Shown here piece after piece: positions 1 to 13,600 of a stretch of 64,000 nt of DNA (position 1 is the first letter of the stretch; each line of letters opens with the position of its first letter). The stretch lies in contig NC_068357.1 in assembly GCF_020536995.1 (NCBI RefSeq), positions 146,888,559 to 146,952,558 of the forward strand, read 5' to 3'. The translations under genes were made by a program, and so were the position numbers. This stretch comes from Dreissena polymorpha (Eukaryota > Mollusca > Bivalvia > Myida > Dreissenidae). Under the pieces are notes generated by a model, which saw nothing but the letters and a program-made list of their open reading frames with translations, did no database searches and was not told the DNA's origin.

Positions 1-152
1 TGAAAGTTAACGTAAACAAAAGTGGATTTTCATAAGTATAGAGTAAAATTATTTGTGGAAAGTATAAAAACAAAATATAACAAATGGTTAATTCATTGTA
101 AAATAGCATTTGTAGTACATTGTAAATCAAAATAGTTTCTTGAGATTTTGTC

Positions 153-936
153 CTCACCTGAGCACAAAGTGGTTCATTGTGCATCATCTGTTGTCAACTT
201 TTAGCTCGCCACATCAATAGAGATCACATTTTTTCATCCAATTGGAATGATTAAACTTGGTCAGAATATTAACCTTAATTTTTCTTAGCCAGGTTCCTGT
301 CTTGGTCAAGTACTTCCAAAACAAGGTCAAATCTCTAAAAAAAATCCTTGTTTTCGCTATTGCGACTCCAGCAATGTTTTCAGAATTTTTTATCTTGGCA
401 ATATCTTCGCCACATTCAATCTTGGTTTAATGAGTCAAATAGCAAGGTCAAAGCTTATAACCACTCTATATAGAGGCCACCTTTATGATTTTATCTTGAT
501 GAATCTTGGTCAGAATGATTATCTCCACTGTAGTATCTTGACCAAGCTTGAGTTTGGTTCTTGTGCATCTAAAAGCATGGTCACTAGGTCAGATCGTAGA
601 AAAACCTGTAAATTCTTCAGGATGCCACAAATATCGCTTAATCTCGATGAACATTGTTAAGAATGTTTTTCTTTGTTACATCACGGCCAAGGTTACATCT
701 TTGTCTTGTGCATCAAAAACTAGGTCTCTAGGGCAAATCTTAGGAAACTCTTCTAACCACTAACAAAGCCACATTTGTTTCACAATCTAGATAAAACTTG
801 GTCACACTGTATATCTTGACAATAGCTGGGCCATGTTTGAATCAGAGTCAGGTTTGGTTAAAAAACAAGTTCACAATGTCTGGCCTTCAACAACTCTATC
901 TTGAAATCAGGTGAGCTTATCAGAGCCAGCATGGTC
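153..936. repeat. Interspersed repeat with CTCACCTGAGCAC start
   Basis: Opens with ctcacctgagcac and ends with caggtgagc near 905-915, so the ends are roughly inverted. Inside are reiterated variants of aacttggtcagaat and aaggtca-type words. A related, shorter copy lies at 31233-31600. The small open frames here are repeat noise. Confidence 0.6.
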
Positions 937-943
937 TACTTAG

Positions 944-1217
944 TGTCCCCTACCGGTTTCACCGGAGGGGACTTATGAATTGCTCTCTGTGAGTCTGTCC
1001 GTCTGTCACACTTTTCTGGATCCTGCGATTACTTTAAAAGTTCTTCATATTTTTTCATGAAACTTGAAACATGGATAGATGGCAACATGGACATTATGCA
1101 CGTCATTTCATTTTGTTCCTACATCAAAAATTCTGGTTGCTATGGTAACAAATATTTTATTTTTTTTAATCTGACAATTGTGGAAATTACTGACAATGGT
1201 GGAGCCGGTAGGGGACA
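944..1217. repeat. MITE-like element with TGTCCCCTACCGG inverted ends
   Basis: Starts tgtcccctaccgg and ends ccggtaggggaca, giving 13-bp inverted termini about 270 bp apart, and contains gtctgtccgtctgtc just inside the left end. Non-autonomous; no coding capacity. Confidence 0.65.
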
Positions 1218-1499
1218 TATATTGCTTGGCAATAGTCTTGTTACTATGGCCATGTTCAAAGAAAATAGAATTGCACAAGTAGGCTGGGTTCAAGTGATAA
1301 GTACAACCTAGGCATGATCACTGTGTGCTTTTGCCTAATAATACAAATTGCCTAATAATGTTGATAACCACTCCTTTAAAGTTTGTTCATTAATACACAA
1401 CTTTTGATGACAAATGTTTTATGCTATAATACCATGTAATGCTTATAATGAGAATAATATCTGTGAAACATCCTATTCATGTTGGAACTATCTTTACAG

Positions 1500-1631
1500 T
1501 ATATGGTGTCCTACGCAAAACGTCACTGTCAACACCTGCTGGTGGGCAAGTACGCTCATCAGTGCGTGAAGCAGGTCACAGTCCCACGGGCCATGGCGCG
1601 CAAAAACCCACCATCCAATGCAGAAATCATG
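1500..1631 (+). CDS. Myosin exon a: C-terminal part of MyTH4-1
   Basis: Preceded by tctttacag and followed by gtaggt; phase 0 at both ends, 44 codons. GKYAHQCVKQ and ARKNPPSNAEIM align with GKYARFCNKC and CRKFPPSAKEIE of the second MyTH4 in the same protein, which identifies it as the end of a first MyTH4 domain. The preceding exon was not found in bases 1-1499. Confidence 0.82.
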
Positions 1632-4600
1632 GTAGGTAACATGCCTTATTTCAGTCTTAAAGATATTTGTTAAACAACATTAAGAAATCAAGTAAACTGG
1701 ACCAGGTTATTCAGTTGGTAGAGCACTGGAGGTTGACTGGTTTGATTCTGTTGCCAGGCCCTGGAACTGATATTGCAATCTGTCATGAAGTAAAAGCCCT
1801 TTTCCCACTGCCTCTTATTTAGTAAGGTAGTTGTAAAGTACTAGCATGAGTTTATGCACTTATAACTGGTAAATCATCTTATCCAAGAAGAGTCAGTAGA
1901 AAACGGTGAAGAATGCAAATACTGTAAAATCATTAATATTCGTTGTCACCGAGATACTAGAAAACCTAGTTAAACACAATCTTACCTTTATCAGCACCAA
2001 TTAGAGAAGGTGCAAATATTATTGGTTATAATTTATTGAAGCAAATTAATTTTCTTAATATTTTAATAAGGCTTCAATATTGTATCAATTATTTGAATAA
2101 ATTTCAATTGATACATTCAAATCTATAGCAACTAGTCAATGGAGTTAAACACAAACAGCCAAAATAAAAAAAAGTTTTTATTTCTCTAAAAAAAAAAAAA
2201 AAACAGAAAATATTTCAATAAGGTACATGTCATCATCTTTAAATGCTTTCATCATCTTTACATACAATATCCACACTGGACATAAAGGGTGTGCTAATTC
2301 TTACTATTAACTGTATCAATACATCTTTACTGCATTAGCCTTTTACAGGAAAATTCGAAATGTCAAAAGCCAGTTTAATGCACTCCCCTTCTGAATTAAT
2401 CTGCACTGCGTAACAAACGCAGGATTTGTGTGTGGATTATCTTGGATATTTATATCTTTCTATGCATACAGCTATTAATTATTTTTAAATATTTGGCATA
2501 ATTTTTTGTTGGGATCTTGAAATTGTTGATTGATTTACGCACAAAATCAACGAAAATTAATTTCCGTCTAATAATAATCATTTTGAAGTTCACAAGCAAC
2601 TCATGTCAACCTTCATTTACTCATCACTGATGTCCTTTAAAACCAGTAACAACACACAGAAATAAATAGAGTCTGATTGTTTTACCAACTTGTTCTTGTC
2701 TATCAGAAATCAATGCAGTGACCTTCACTTAACCTTAATTTTGAAATTTTGATAAACTCCAGCAATTGACTAACCAAAATGCAAATTTTACTGCAAAATT
2801 GAATGTAAAGGAATGATGAAGCACATGATTTGTGATGCACAAGAGTTGTATACAGTATTTGACACTATGATCTGAATGGGCAGTTTCTAGGTATATCTCA
2901 ACCACATCCTTTGTGGCTGCAATAGAGGAGGACCATTTATCACTGCATAGCAATTATTTGACTGAGCTACGTCTGACAGATGTAAATCACCGAATACAAG
3001 GGAACATTTCAGAACTATCCTGTCTGGACCAATAGATTATGTAAACTTAGAAACACTAAACAATATTAAACAATATTTACATGTCTTCTTTGTTACAAAC
3101 TTATTGTTATCTGCAAGCAGATAACAAATATATAACCATCGCCAAACTGAATTGCATAGTGGAGATACTGATTTAATTTGTTTGCTTTGGGAGTAGTGTA
3201 TACAGGCAATAGAAATATGACCATGGCAACATATTAATGTGTTCTGGTTAAAAAAATCACTATGTGGACCAGTGAATCTTAAGTTAAAAAAAAAGAAAAC
3301 ATTTTTAACTCTTTACCACTCAACTTCGCACTTTGACCCTTTTGTAGTTCCCCAGAAAATCAAATTTAAACACACACTTTCTTACTAGATTCAAGTTGTA
3401 AAGGGCACATGTCTAATCCTGAGATACTAATGAGTAGCAAACAGCATAAAACCTGAACAGGCTGCGAGTTACTCACAGGCTGTTGTGGTTTTATTGCTGG
3501 TTGCATTTAGCCATTTTCGCTTTGTTTTTTTAGCGGGAAAGAGTTAACCGCACTTATTAAACGTTTTCAGAGCATGCGTAACCTGTCGCCACTGGTCTGC
3601 AAAGTTCACTTCATGGATGGGAAGATGAAGGCGGTCAGCATCATGCCATGTGACACAACACACGATGTCCTCTCAAAAGTGGCCAAGAAGATTGGCTTGC
3701 AGTCTGTTGAGGGATGGGCCATTTACGAAGTACGGAAATGAGGATTTTGGTTATGTATTTTGGCTATGCTCTGTGAAAATTGGATTAAATGCATGTGCGT
3801 AAAGTGTTGTTCCATTTAGCCTGTGCAGTCAGGGATGACACTTTCAGCTGTTATGGTATTTTTCTGTTAAAGAAAGTCTCTTCTTAGCAAAAGTCCGGTA
3901 AAGATGGAAATTGTTGTCCCTGATAAGCCTGTGTGGACTGCACAGGTTAACCTTGGATGACACTTTACGCATATGCATTAAACCCCCTTTTCACAGAGAG
4001 TCAATCATTTATTAATAACTGACACATTTCATCTGTAAGGTCCCGCCAAGTTTCAAGTTATCATTTTCGTATTGATCTTCAACAAATAAGGTAATTATTT
4101 TTGTATAATTTAATATGTTTATGTGTGGATTAAAGCAAAGGAACACTCGTGAAAAATGAATTTGCTACTTACAATTGTTTAATTTAAGATTATTTCACAA
4201 ATTGGTTGCAGTGGTCCTACACACAATAAGAATAAGTGATTTTGAAATTGAGGAATATTTATATGTGAAACATACTTGTTTGTTTAGTTTTCCTACAGGA
4301 AATTATTTAGTGTCTGTTTGACTGCAATTGTGTTTTTTCTGACAACATTGCCATGGTTTCTTAAAAACAGCAAGATGGCTTTAATTTCTTTTACTTAACA
4401 TAGATATTTCATTTCTTGTCTGCAGGTTACAACTGAGTATGAGCGCTATATCCGGGCATATGAGTACGTGGCTGATGTGCTGGCCCACTGGGAAATGTAA
4501 GAACACAACAATGTCAAGCATGTGACAACTGAGTTTGTACTGAATGCAAATACCTTATTGGGTTTAATTGAGATCTGTTAGGTTTTAGATTTGAACCTGT

Positions 4601-7600
4601 TTTCCACAAATTTTTAAGATATCATTTAAGAACAGCATTTTAAAAATGTATTATTTTAAACACCTATGTTTGTTTTTGTTTCCCTTGAAAATCATTTTGA
4701 AAAAGCAATTGTTGAAAAAATTTCTACTACTTACATACTTCAATATAAAGATCTATATAGAATGTGAACAAAATATTCATTTATTTCCATATGAAGATCA
4801 GAGAAACAATCTGCCCTGCCGTCTAAGTATGAGACCGTGTCCAAGAAGGGGCCCAAAATGGCCCTGGGAGGTACAGATGCAAGACTGATCTTCCGCAAGC
4901 GTGTGTACCGACAGGTTCATGACATTCCAAATGATCCAGTGGAGTACCACCTACTGTATGCAGAGGCTGTCAACAAAGTCGTTAAGGTTGGTTTAAACTT
5001 CTTGTAAATTTAAAAGTATTGGTATGATGTGGTGGGGTTATGTGTTTATAATATTGGTTATGCTTAAAGAAGGGCTGATAAAAAGAGCAAAAATGCTGTG
5101 GAATTTGCATGTGAAACAAAGCATAGTAATTGTGCAATATCATTCACTGTCAAATATGTAAACATCTTGCAAGTTTTGTTTATGTACATTTAATCAGGCA
5201 GTTATTGAAGCTGGTAGCAGGTAACAATAATGTAGTCAATGACTAAGTCTATAATAGATTTTCTTCAACTAAGATACAGTGTGCCCTCTCACATAATTTC
5301 TCATGCTGTACTCTTAACCCTTTGCATGCTGGGAAATTTGTCTTCTGCTAAAATGTCGTCTGCAGAATTTCTAAAATTAGCATTTTCTTCGATTTTTTTC
5401 AAAGAATACTATCAGAATAGCAAACAGTTTGGATCCTGATGAGACGCCACGTTCTGTGGCGTCTCATCTGGATCCAAACTGTTTGCAAAGGCCTTTAAAA
5501 TTCAGCTCCAGCGCTTTAAGGGTTAATTGATTTATAACTCAATTTTATACACAGACTTCTAATTATGGCAGAAAAACATATTTCACATGAGACTACTTTT
5601 CAGCATTTTATTTAAAGCTCATGTTATATTGCACTTCCATGCATCAATGTTGGCCTTACTTAGACGAGTTACAGTAAGTGTCCCAGGGTGTAAGTCTATC
5701 ACCCCTGTCTATCATGGATAAAATGCCTTTCCCACTGAGCTTACTGTGCTTTCATACAGCTTCTCCCCTTTTGTGAACAAATCCATGCTGTGACATGAGT
5801 ATAGACATAACAAACCTTGCTCTGGACAATCCAGACTTAATGTATTTGCATGCAGCTTTGTCCCAGATAAGCCCGTGCAGTCTGCACAGTCTAATAAAGA
5901 ACAACTTTTCCCACCTAAATTAGATTTTTGTTTACAAAAGACTTCTTTTAAAAGAAAAATGTTAAGCAAAAACTTTTGTCCCTGATAGCCTGTGCAGACG
6001 AGAATTTTGTTAACAAAAGACATCCTTTCAAAGAAAAAATTAAAGCAGGAACTATTGTCCCTGATTAGCCCGTGCAGACTGCACAGGCTTATTTTGGACG
6101 ACACTTTTCGCACTTGTATCATCCCACGCAGGACGAGTTCTCTGTGTCGGAGCGCGTGGCTCTGCAGTTGGCCGGTCTGCAAGCCCAGGTGGTGCTAGGG
6201 GCCTACCAGGACAACAAGCTGCAGCGGTACAAGGAGGTCGAACAGTACATTTGCAGGCGCATTCTGGCGCTTAGCAACCAGGACTGGAGCGCGCAGCTGG
6301 CTGCAGCTCACAAGGTTGGTGGATTTTTTTTCTTGTTTTGGTTGTTTTAAGTTTTACATTGTTTTTTAACAATTGTTTGTCTTATATTGGTTGTGTTTAG
6401 TTGTTTGTATTGAATGACTGCACATGTTTTTTTAGTCTCTTGGGGCAAACACTGCAGTAAATGTTTTCGGGTTTTTGTTTTTGCGGTCACAAGTTTTTGT
6501 AAAACTTTTTCCAGTTTGACATACTAACAGTCTTTAATGAGCGAGTTTGAAATAAATAATGTGTTTTTGCTCAGAATATTGTATGCATTATTTTCAGAAT
6601 TTTGTTTGTTGATTTCACTCTTTTGTTATTTTATGATTCAAACTTGCTTCCATTTTACTAGGGCTGTAATGATACATTCGAATATTCGAATTACTCGAAT
6701 ACGGCTGTGGACGAATAGTATTCGTTATTCGCCACCTCCCAAACTGAATATTTGACGAATACAAACAACGTGGTTCAAGTTTGAAAGTTTAATCATCTTA
6801 CCTTACAAATGAAGGTTCATACACTTAACCCCTATATTTAAATGTTCTTCTCCTTATTCCGGCGTGTTTCATCATGTCTACCCCACCCACTATGTTACAC
6901 AGTGAGATTATCAACAAAAATGGCGGGCACCGGTTAAATATTTACGACATTGAATTGAAAAAATTTTCTATGGTTGTTTAATGTTTATTTAGGTAAATAC
7001 GAGTGATTTGATGCTTAAACATACACACAAAGGATTAGCAGATGGAATTTCTTTTTTTGGTTATCTTTACGAAAATGATTGTGCAACTTATCAACAAACA
7101 TGGAGCCTTGCAAAGGGAATGCTATTGGTATCGTTGACATGCCTGCCAAATACATGTTGTTTGTCTGGAGCTACTTTGGTTTCCCCCAAAAAGACAAGAC
7201 GAAGACAATTTGCAGTGTTTTGTTATTTCAAAGTGTTATATTTTATATTTTCAGTATGCAATTATACTCAATTAATCAAATCAAATTCATTGAAATTCAT
7301 ATTCACGAAAAGATATTCATATTTGCTACCCTGTATTCGTAATACGTATTGTATTCGTCACCTAGTGTATTCGTTACAGCCCTACATTTTACAATAAATA
7401 TTGTACAGTAACTGATAACATGTTGCTATTACTACTGTAAGATATTTTTTACTCACATTACGCTTTCAGTAGTTAAGCATGTTTTTGCCAATCATAGATA
7501 ATCAATTTTTTTCTCCCTTTCAGAAATATGGCACAGGAAAGTCGGAACTTGAGGCCAAGGTATGGTATCTGACCTGCGTGAAGCAGTTCCCCCTTTATGG

Positions 7601-10600
7601 CTGCACGCTGTTCCCGATAGTCCACAAGGGCCTCTGGCCCCACGCACACGACGCCCTCCTTGCCGTCAACATGGATGGAGTGAAGTTTATCAGGGCCAAG
7701 GACAAATGTGTTCTTCACGACTTTAAGTATGTGGAGATTGAGTCAATTTCGCTGGATCCAAATGATAATTATGTTACCATGGAGCTTAAGAACGGAGTGC
7801 AGGCTGAATGCCCTCAGCGATGTTTCATGTTTGAGACAAATCACAAGGAAGACCTTGGGAACCTGATTGCTAGCTACTCTCCTGTGCACGCAGCCTGGCT
7901 GAAGCCAGACTATGAAGGCGTTAAAAAGGTAGATTTTGTCACTATTTCATTTATACTGTTTTATTAATTCAGTGTTTTTATACGATCTTTTTACTCGTGT
8001 TACATTGTGTTTTATTATACTTTTGCACAGTATGAAATTGTGATGTTGTGAGAATCTATTTTTGATACCTTGAAGGTGATGTTGTTGCCATTTCAGTGTT
8101 TGTGTTGATTATCATCATCATCATGTTCATAATCATCATGATCATAATGTTTTATCATGAAAACATGTTTCAATAATATTGAATGAAACAAGCAGAATTT
8201 AACATTTACCAGAATTGATGGATTTTTAAAAAAAATAGGAAAAAGTCATAAGGTTTATGAATATGACATGCAATAACAAGGTCTAAGATCAAGGTCACAA
8301 TTTAAAATAAAAGCAAATATTGTAAATAAACCCCTCTTTATTGCCATAAATTTATCCATCATTGATGTTTAATTACTTCACATGAGTGATACACAACCTG
8401 AGCATGAAATCAAGATCTGAGGTCAAGGTCACAATTTAAGGTCAAAGGTTCATGCATTTTGTCAAGAGCATAACTTTGTCCAGCATAGACAGACATTCAT
8501 ATAAATGGCAGAAGTGACAGGCATTGTTTGATTAAGTGGCACATTAAAGACAAGATCCAGGTGCAAGGTCATGCGTCAACCAATCTTGGGCATACCTAGG
8601 ACTTTGAAATAACTTGAAACAAGATTTTAGCATACTTCCAGTGGCACACACACAACGTGGCCTTTAGATTGAGAAAATAAAACGTCTACATTAAAATCAT
8701 ATACATTTATACATACTGAAGTCATTAAACTGGTTTCATTGTTTCATTCATTTTCATTAATCATGCACACTTTTATTTAGCAGGTTAAAAAGGTGAGACT
8801 TTGTTATATATAGTCACAGTAGACTTCCATTCAGTTTATTTCAGTTAAGTTCTGTATATACAGACTTCCTTGCATTTGATACAATTTTGTACCCACATGG
8901 AAATATGTTTTTCTTTGACACTTGCTTTAGAATTTTCCTTAATGGTCCTTCAACAATCTAATAATAATAATTCTCATGATATAAATTATTATATGCTTTG
9001 GAAATCTAATTTTTTGCCTAATTCATGAAGTAAGGGATTTTCACAAAAATTGAAAGGAATTCAAAATATATTTGTGATTGAAACATTTTGCACCTAACAA
9101 TAAATTTTTTCATGAAAATGTCCTGCATTGTCCAAAAAATTGTGTTCTGGATTTGTTGTTCTTTATTTGATAAAAAGTATATATATTTTACTTCCTTTAA
9201 ATAATGAGTTTCCATGACAACAATAAAATGCCAGAAAGTCTGTATTTCATCTAGTTGAATGTTCACTGTTGAAAAGCACTTCTGTTTTTTATATTTCAAA
9301 AGAATGTGAATGTTTATGTTTATGGACATAGTGATTGATTTCTTCTCAAATTATATGAATGCAGCTCTGCAATTTACCAACTAGACACTTCCCATCTATG
9401 TAGTTATGACATCAGTAACAATTTGAAGAAGGTTCCAAATTAACAAAAGCAACTCAGAAAAATGTGTACTGTTAAACAAAGAAGTCTCATCTAAAAAAAG
9501 AGCTTATAGGGTTCTTTGTCTCATTCAATTATGAAGATCCCATAGAATTTCTCCAGACTCACTTTATTTGTGTCTGCTATACAATACTGTCAATAAAATA
9601 TTACTTATTGCCTAGGTTTTGCATCATCCAAACAGTAACTACTGGTAGAGATCCATATTTAACCAGCTCTAATCTTGTTTGTTATGTAATAAATAAAAAG
9701 CATGTTCACTTCAAATATTAATAGGCGATTGAGATTATAATTACTCTGTATTATTAGGCAAGTCTAGGGCTTAAAGATTATCTATTATTTACATCCCAGA
9801 TAATTGAGTCGCGCAGTGTACAGAGAATTGTATTTCTGTGGAAATGTGAACTGGTTTCCTGTGCTTATCTGTTTATTCTTATGGTTATATAATCTCACTT
9901 TTGATGTTAAAGAAACATTGTGTTGTTAACACTAGGATTATAACTTTGATACATGTTGCTTTTACTTAAACGTAACTTTGCCATGGCCTGTATGCATGAA
10001 AACAACAAGAACAAAGCAAGATGTCAGTCAATCATTTATTAAGATAGATGTATGTGTCTTGCACAACTGTACTAGCTCTGTACTCTCTAAATGTCTCCTT
10101 ACTCATTTCAGCATGGACGCATGTTTGACATTGTATGTATTTCCATCTTTTTATATGTGATTTTCCCTCCATTTTTATCTAAATACTCAGCACTGCACAT
10201 GTAGAATGAAAAAATTAAAAATACAAGATGAGATAAATATTTTTAGCTGAATAAAAAATTAATCACTTTTGGGCAGTGCATAGTATGTTAGATAACTTCA
10301 ATTTTTGCTCAGACATGCTTGCTTTTTGTGTGTTTTTCCTAACTTGCTCACATTAAATTCAAAGACCTTATTATATGAAGTTATTTAATAAGACAGAAAA
10401 TGTAGGATGTTCTGGTAAGGGATTATTTTGTGGATTTAATGGAAAAAGACAACAACACAAACACAACAACTAATGGTTCTTGTTCTTTTAAATTCTAAAT
10501 GATTGTGTTATTGTCTTTGTCTAGCTTGGTGCTGTCTATGCATACTATTTCACAACAAGATTAAATTGACGATATTTGTTAATTAGCCTTGTTGTGGGAA

Positions 10601-13600
10601 AACTGGGCTTACTGCATTTTCTTTAAGTTTCTTCTTAATTAGCCTGTGCAGTTTGTGCTCGCTTTTCATTGTTCTTAACCCTTTCAGCGGTGGAACCGAA
10701 TTTTAAAGGCCTTTGCAAACAGTTTAGATCCAGATGAGACGCCACAGAACGTGGCGTCTCATCAGGATCCAAACTGTTTGCTATTCTGATAGTATTCTTT
10801 GTAAAAAATAGAAGAAAATGCTAATTTTAGAAATTCAGCAGACAACATTTTAGCAGACAACAAATTTCCCAGCATGCAAAGGGTAAAATGAAAATAGTGT
10901 GTAGACCAACAGTGTTAATTGTCCCTGATAAGCCTGTACTCATGCATCAAGCCCAGTTTCCACAGATTGGGGTTCAAATATACAAGTTCTATGCAATCTT
11001 CCTGATACTTAGGTACAAATGTAACATCCCTTTGTATTAATATTTTACTGATTTAGATAACTGCATTCTACAAAATATTACAGTCTTACTATAACTTCAC
11101 TAAAGCATTATACAAAATATAGATTTCTAAATATAACTTCACACAATCATATATTACAACTTAAATAGCTTGCCCTGCCCCTCCTCTTGAAGTGTATACA
11201 TATACTGGAAAAGGAAATGTTAATTAAACTTAAAAATAATCAGTATTCTTATTTTCCTATTTTAATTGTATCCGTGGTATATAAACAGAACATCAAAGTT
11301 TTTAAAGACTTAATGAAATAAAGAATTAAATTTGTCTTTCCTCATTTTTACATTTGTTCAGTAAATATTCTTTATTAATAATAAATTGTGCATTTTTAGG
11401 TTAAATTATTGCTTTTGTCATCATTTTTTTATGATTGAATTGTATGTTTATAATTGCTTAGATATTAATTAGGAGACCAAATACATTACTGTATGCTATA
11501 TGCTTCTTAACCTGTATATGATTTTCAAAGATTATTGATTTGTGAAATAAGTAAAGATGATATTTTAAGACTTCCCCATGTTCTATACATCAGCAAGCTT
11601 TTCGTAACATTGAAGAGTCATGTTGAGTGTTCTTTACTTTAATGGTTGTTTTATTTTTATGGTCCCCAGTCTATACTGGGGGACATAATTATTGTTTTTG
11701 CCCTGTGGTTTGTTGGTTTGTTGCTTTGTTTGCGTCAAACTTTAACATTGGCCATAACTTTAGCAATATTGAAGATAGCAACTTGATATTTGGCATGCAT
11801 GTGTATCTCATGGAGCTGCACATTGAGTGGTGAAAGGTCAAGGTCATCCTTCAAGGTCAAAGGCCAAATACAATGTAAATGGGGGGGGGACATAGTATTT
11901 TTCAAACCCATCTTGTTATATTCTATTATATACATCAAACTATTATACTATTAAACATATGATATCACAGGTGCAATTATTCAAAGTACAGTCTAAACCT
12001 GATGGTTCAAACTCGCTTGGACCGACAGCAAAAGTTTGAGCCATCCAGAATTTGAATTGACAGATTTCTTATATACTTACAGCACCAACATGAATCTGCA
12101 ATAGATTTACGTCTTCAGTTGAAGAGTATTCATACTGCCTAAAATCTGTTCTACTTTCTGCAATTGAGTTAATAAGAACCAAGTAAATATTTAATATTTG
12201 TACTAATCATGTTTTTTATGCCCCCCCCCCCCCCCCCCCTCCCCGCAACTTGATTTTTGGCATGCCTGTGTATCTCATGGAGCTGCATGTTTTGAGTGGT
12301 GAAAGGTCAAGGTCAAAGGCCAAAAAAAACAAATCCAAGGGAAGTAATAAGCTTCAAAGGGAGATAATTATATGTACCTGCAAAATGATTTTTTAAAAAT
12401 CAAAGCGGCGCAGTAGGGTTCATTGTGTTTCTGACAATCACATCTCTTGTTTAAGAATACAATGATGTCTGTCTGTGTATTGTTCATGGATTGTCATATA
12501 GATACAAAGTTTTCTATTCCATCAATTTGACATTGCACGTGTTGTGTTGCAACCATTCCAACCATAATAATACTTCATCTTAAAAAAATGCCATTTATTT
12601 TACAAAATGTCATCTTTTCCTCAAATCAATTAACGATTAAGTCGATAACATCTTAGCAATTCATGCCTTTATAATCAAGAGCTTCTAATCGATTAACAGC
12701 TTTATGTGACCAGACATGAGTTTGAGCCAAACAAACAAAAAAACATTAATGTGACTGTGAAAACAGAGCCATCCGATAATTAGATCCTCGCAAATTAAAG
12801 CCGTCCAACAGTTATTTTCCTACTTCAAATTCTAGCCAAGGGAGTTTGCACCATAGGGTTTTGACTGTATTGTTAACAAATTCAACTGATGTAAATCTAG
12901 GTTTTACGCTCATGGTATGGAATAATGATAATGCTGCTAATTTGCGCACATGGAATTTTTGGTCAATTATATGCAAACTTGCTTTTTGGTATTGATTTGC
13001 TTTGTTAAGCTTTGCTTTTTGATGGCTTATTTTGACAATTGTAGAGAGGTGTTAATTGGATTTTATGAAAGTAAATTATAGTTTGCAGGCATATGCTAAT
13101 ATTCTGAATATTGTATTTTCACTGTCATTTTTCACTGTTTGAACCAACTAATAACCAGTTTTTAATAACCTTTTTTTCCATATAAATTACAGGAGAGCAT
13201 GAAATAACAACATATCTGTACATAACATCAATTCTGTAACAATGTCTTGTAGATGAAGATGACTGATGAAGAGAAGTTGAAGCTATATGAAGATCTGGTG
13301 CGTGCGCGTCGCAGCCTGTCTGAGACACGCCTTCTTCACAGACCCATACAGGACAGGGACTCGAGCTTCTTACGGAACACACTCAGAAGGTATTGCGTTT
13401 ATATATATATATATGAGCCTTGTTCTGGGAAAACGGAGTTTAATGCATGTGCATTAAGTGTCTGCTTGTGCTTATCCGGGACAAATCATTCTGCATTAAC
13501 GGTATTTTTTTTGTTTAATGGAAATCACTTCTTAGCGAAAATCCAGTTTAGGCGGTGTCATAGAAGTGATTAAAAATAGCCAATTTAGGAAAGCAGGCCT

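Noticed and set aside
5712-6182. 156-codon open frame on the minus strand
   Set aside because: It runs through palindromic repeat copies and antisense to a real myosin exon; no protein similarity.
9018-9329. 103-codon minus-strand open frame in the long myosin intron
   Set aside because: Very AT-rich, low-complexity Lys/Ile/Phe composition without homology.
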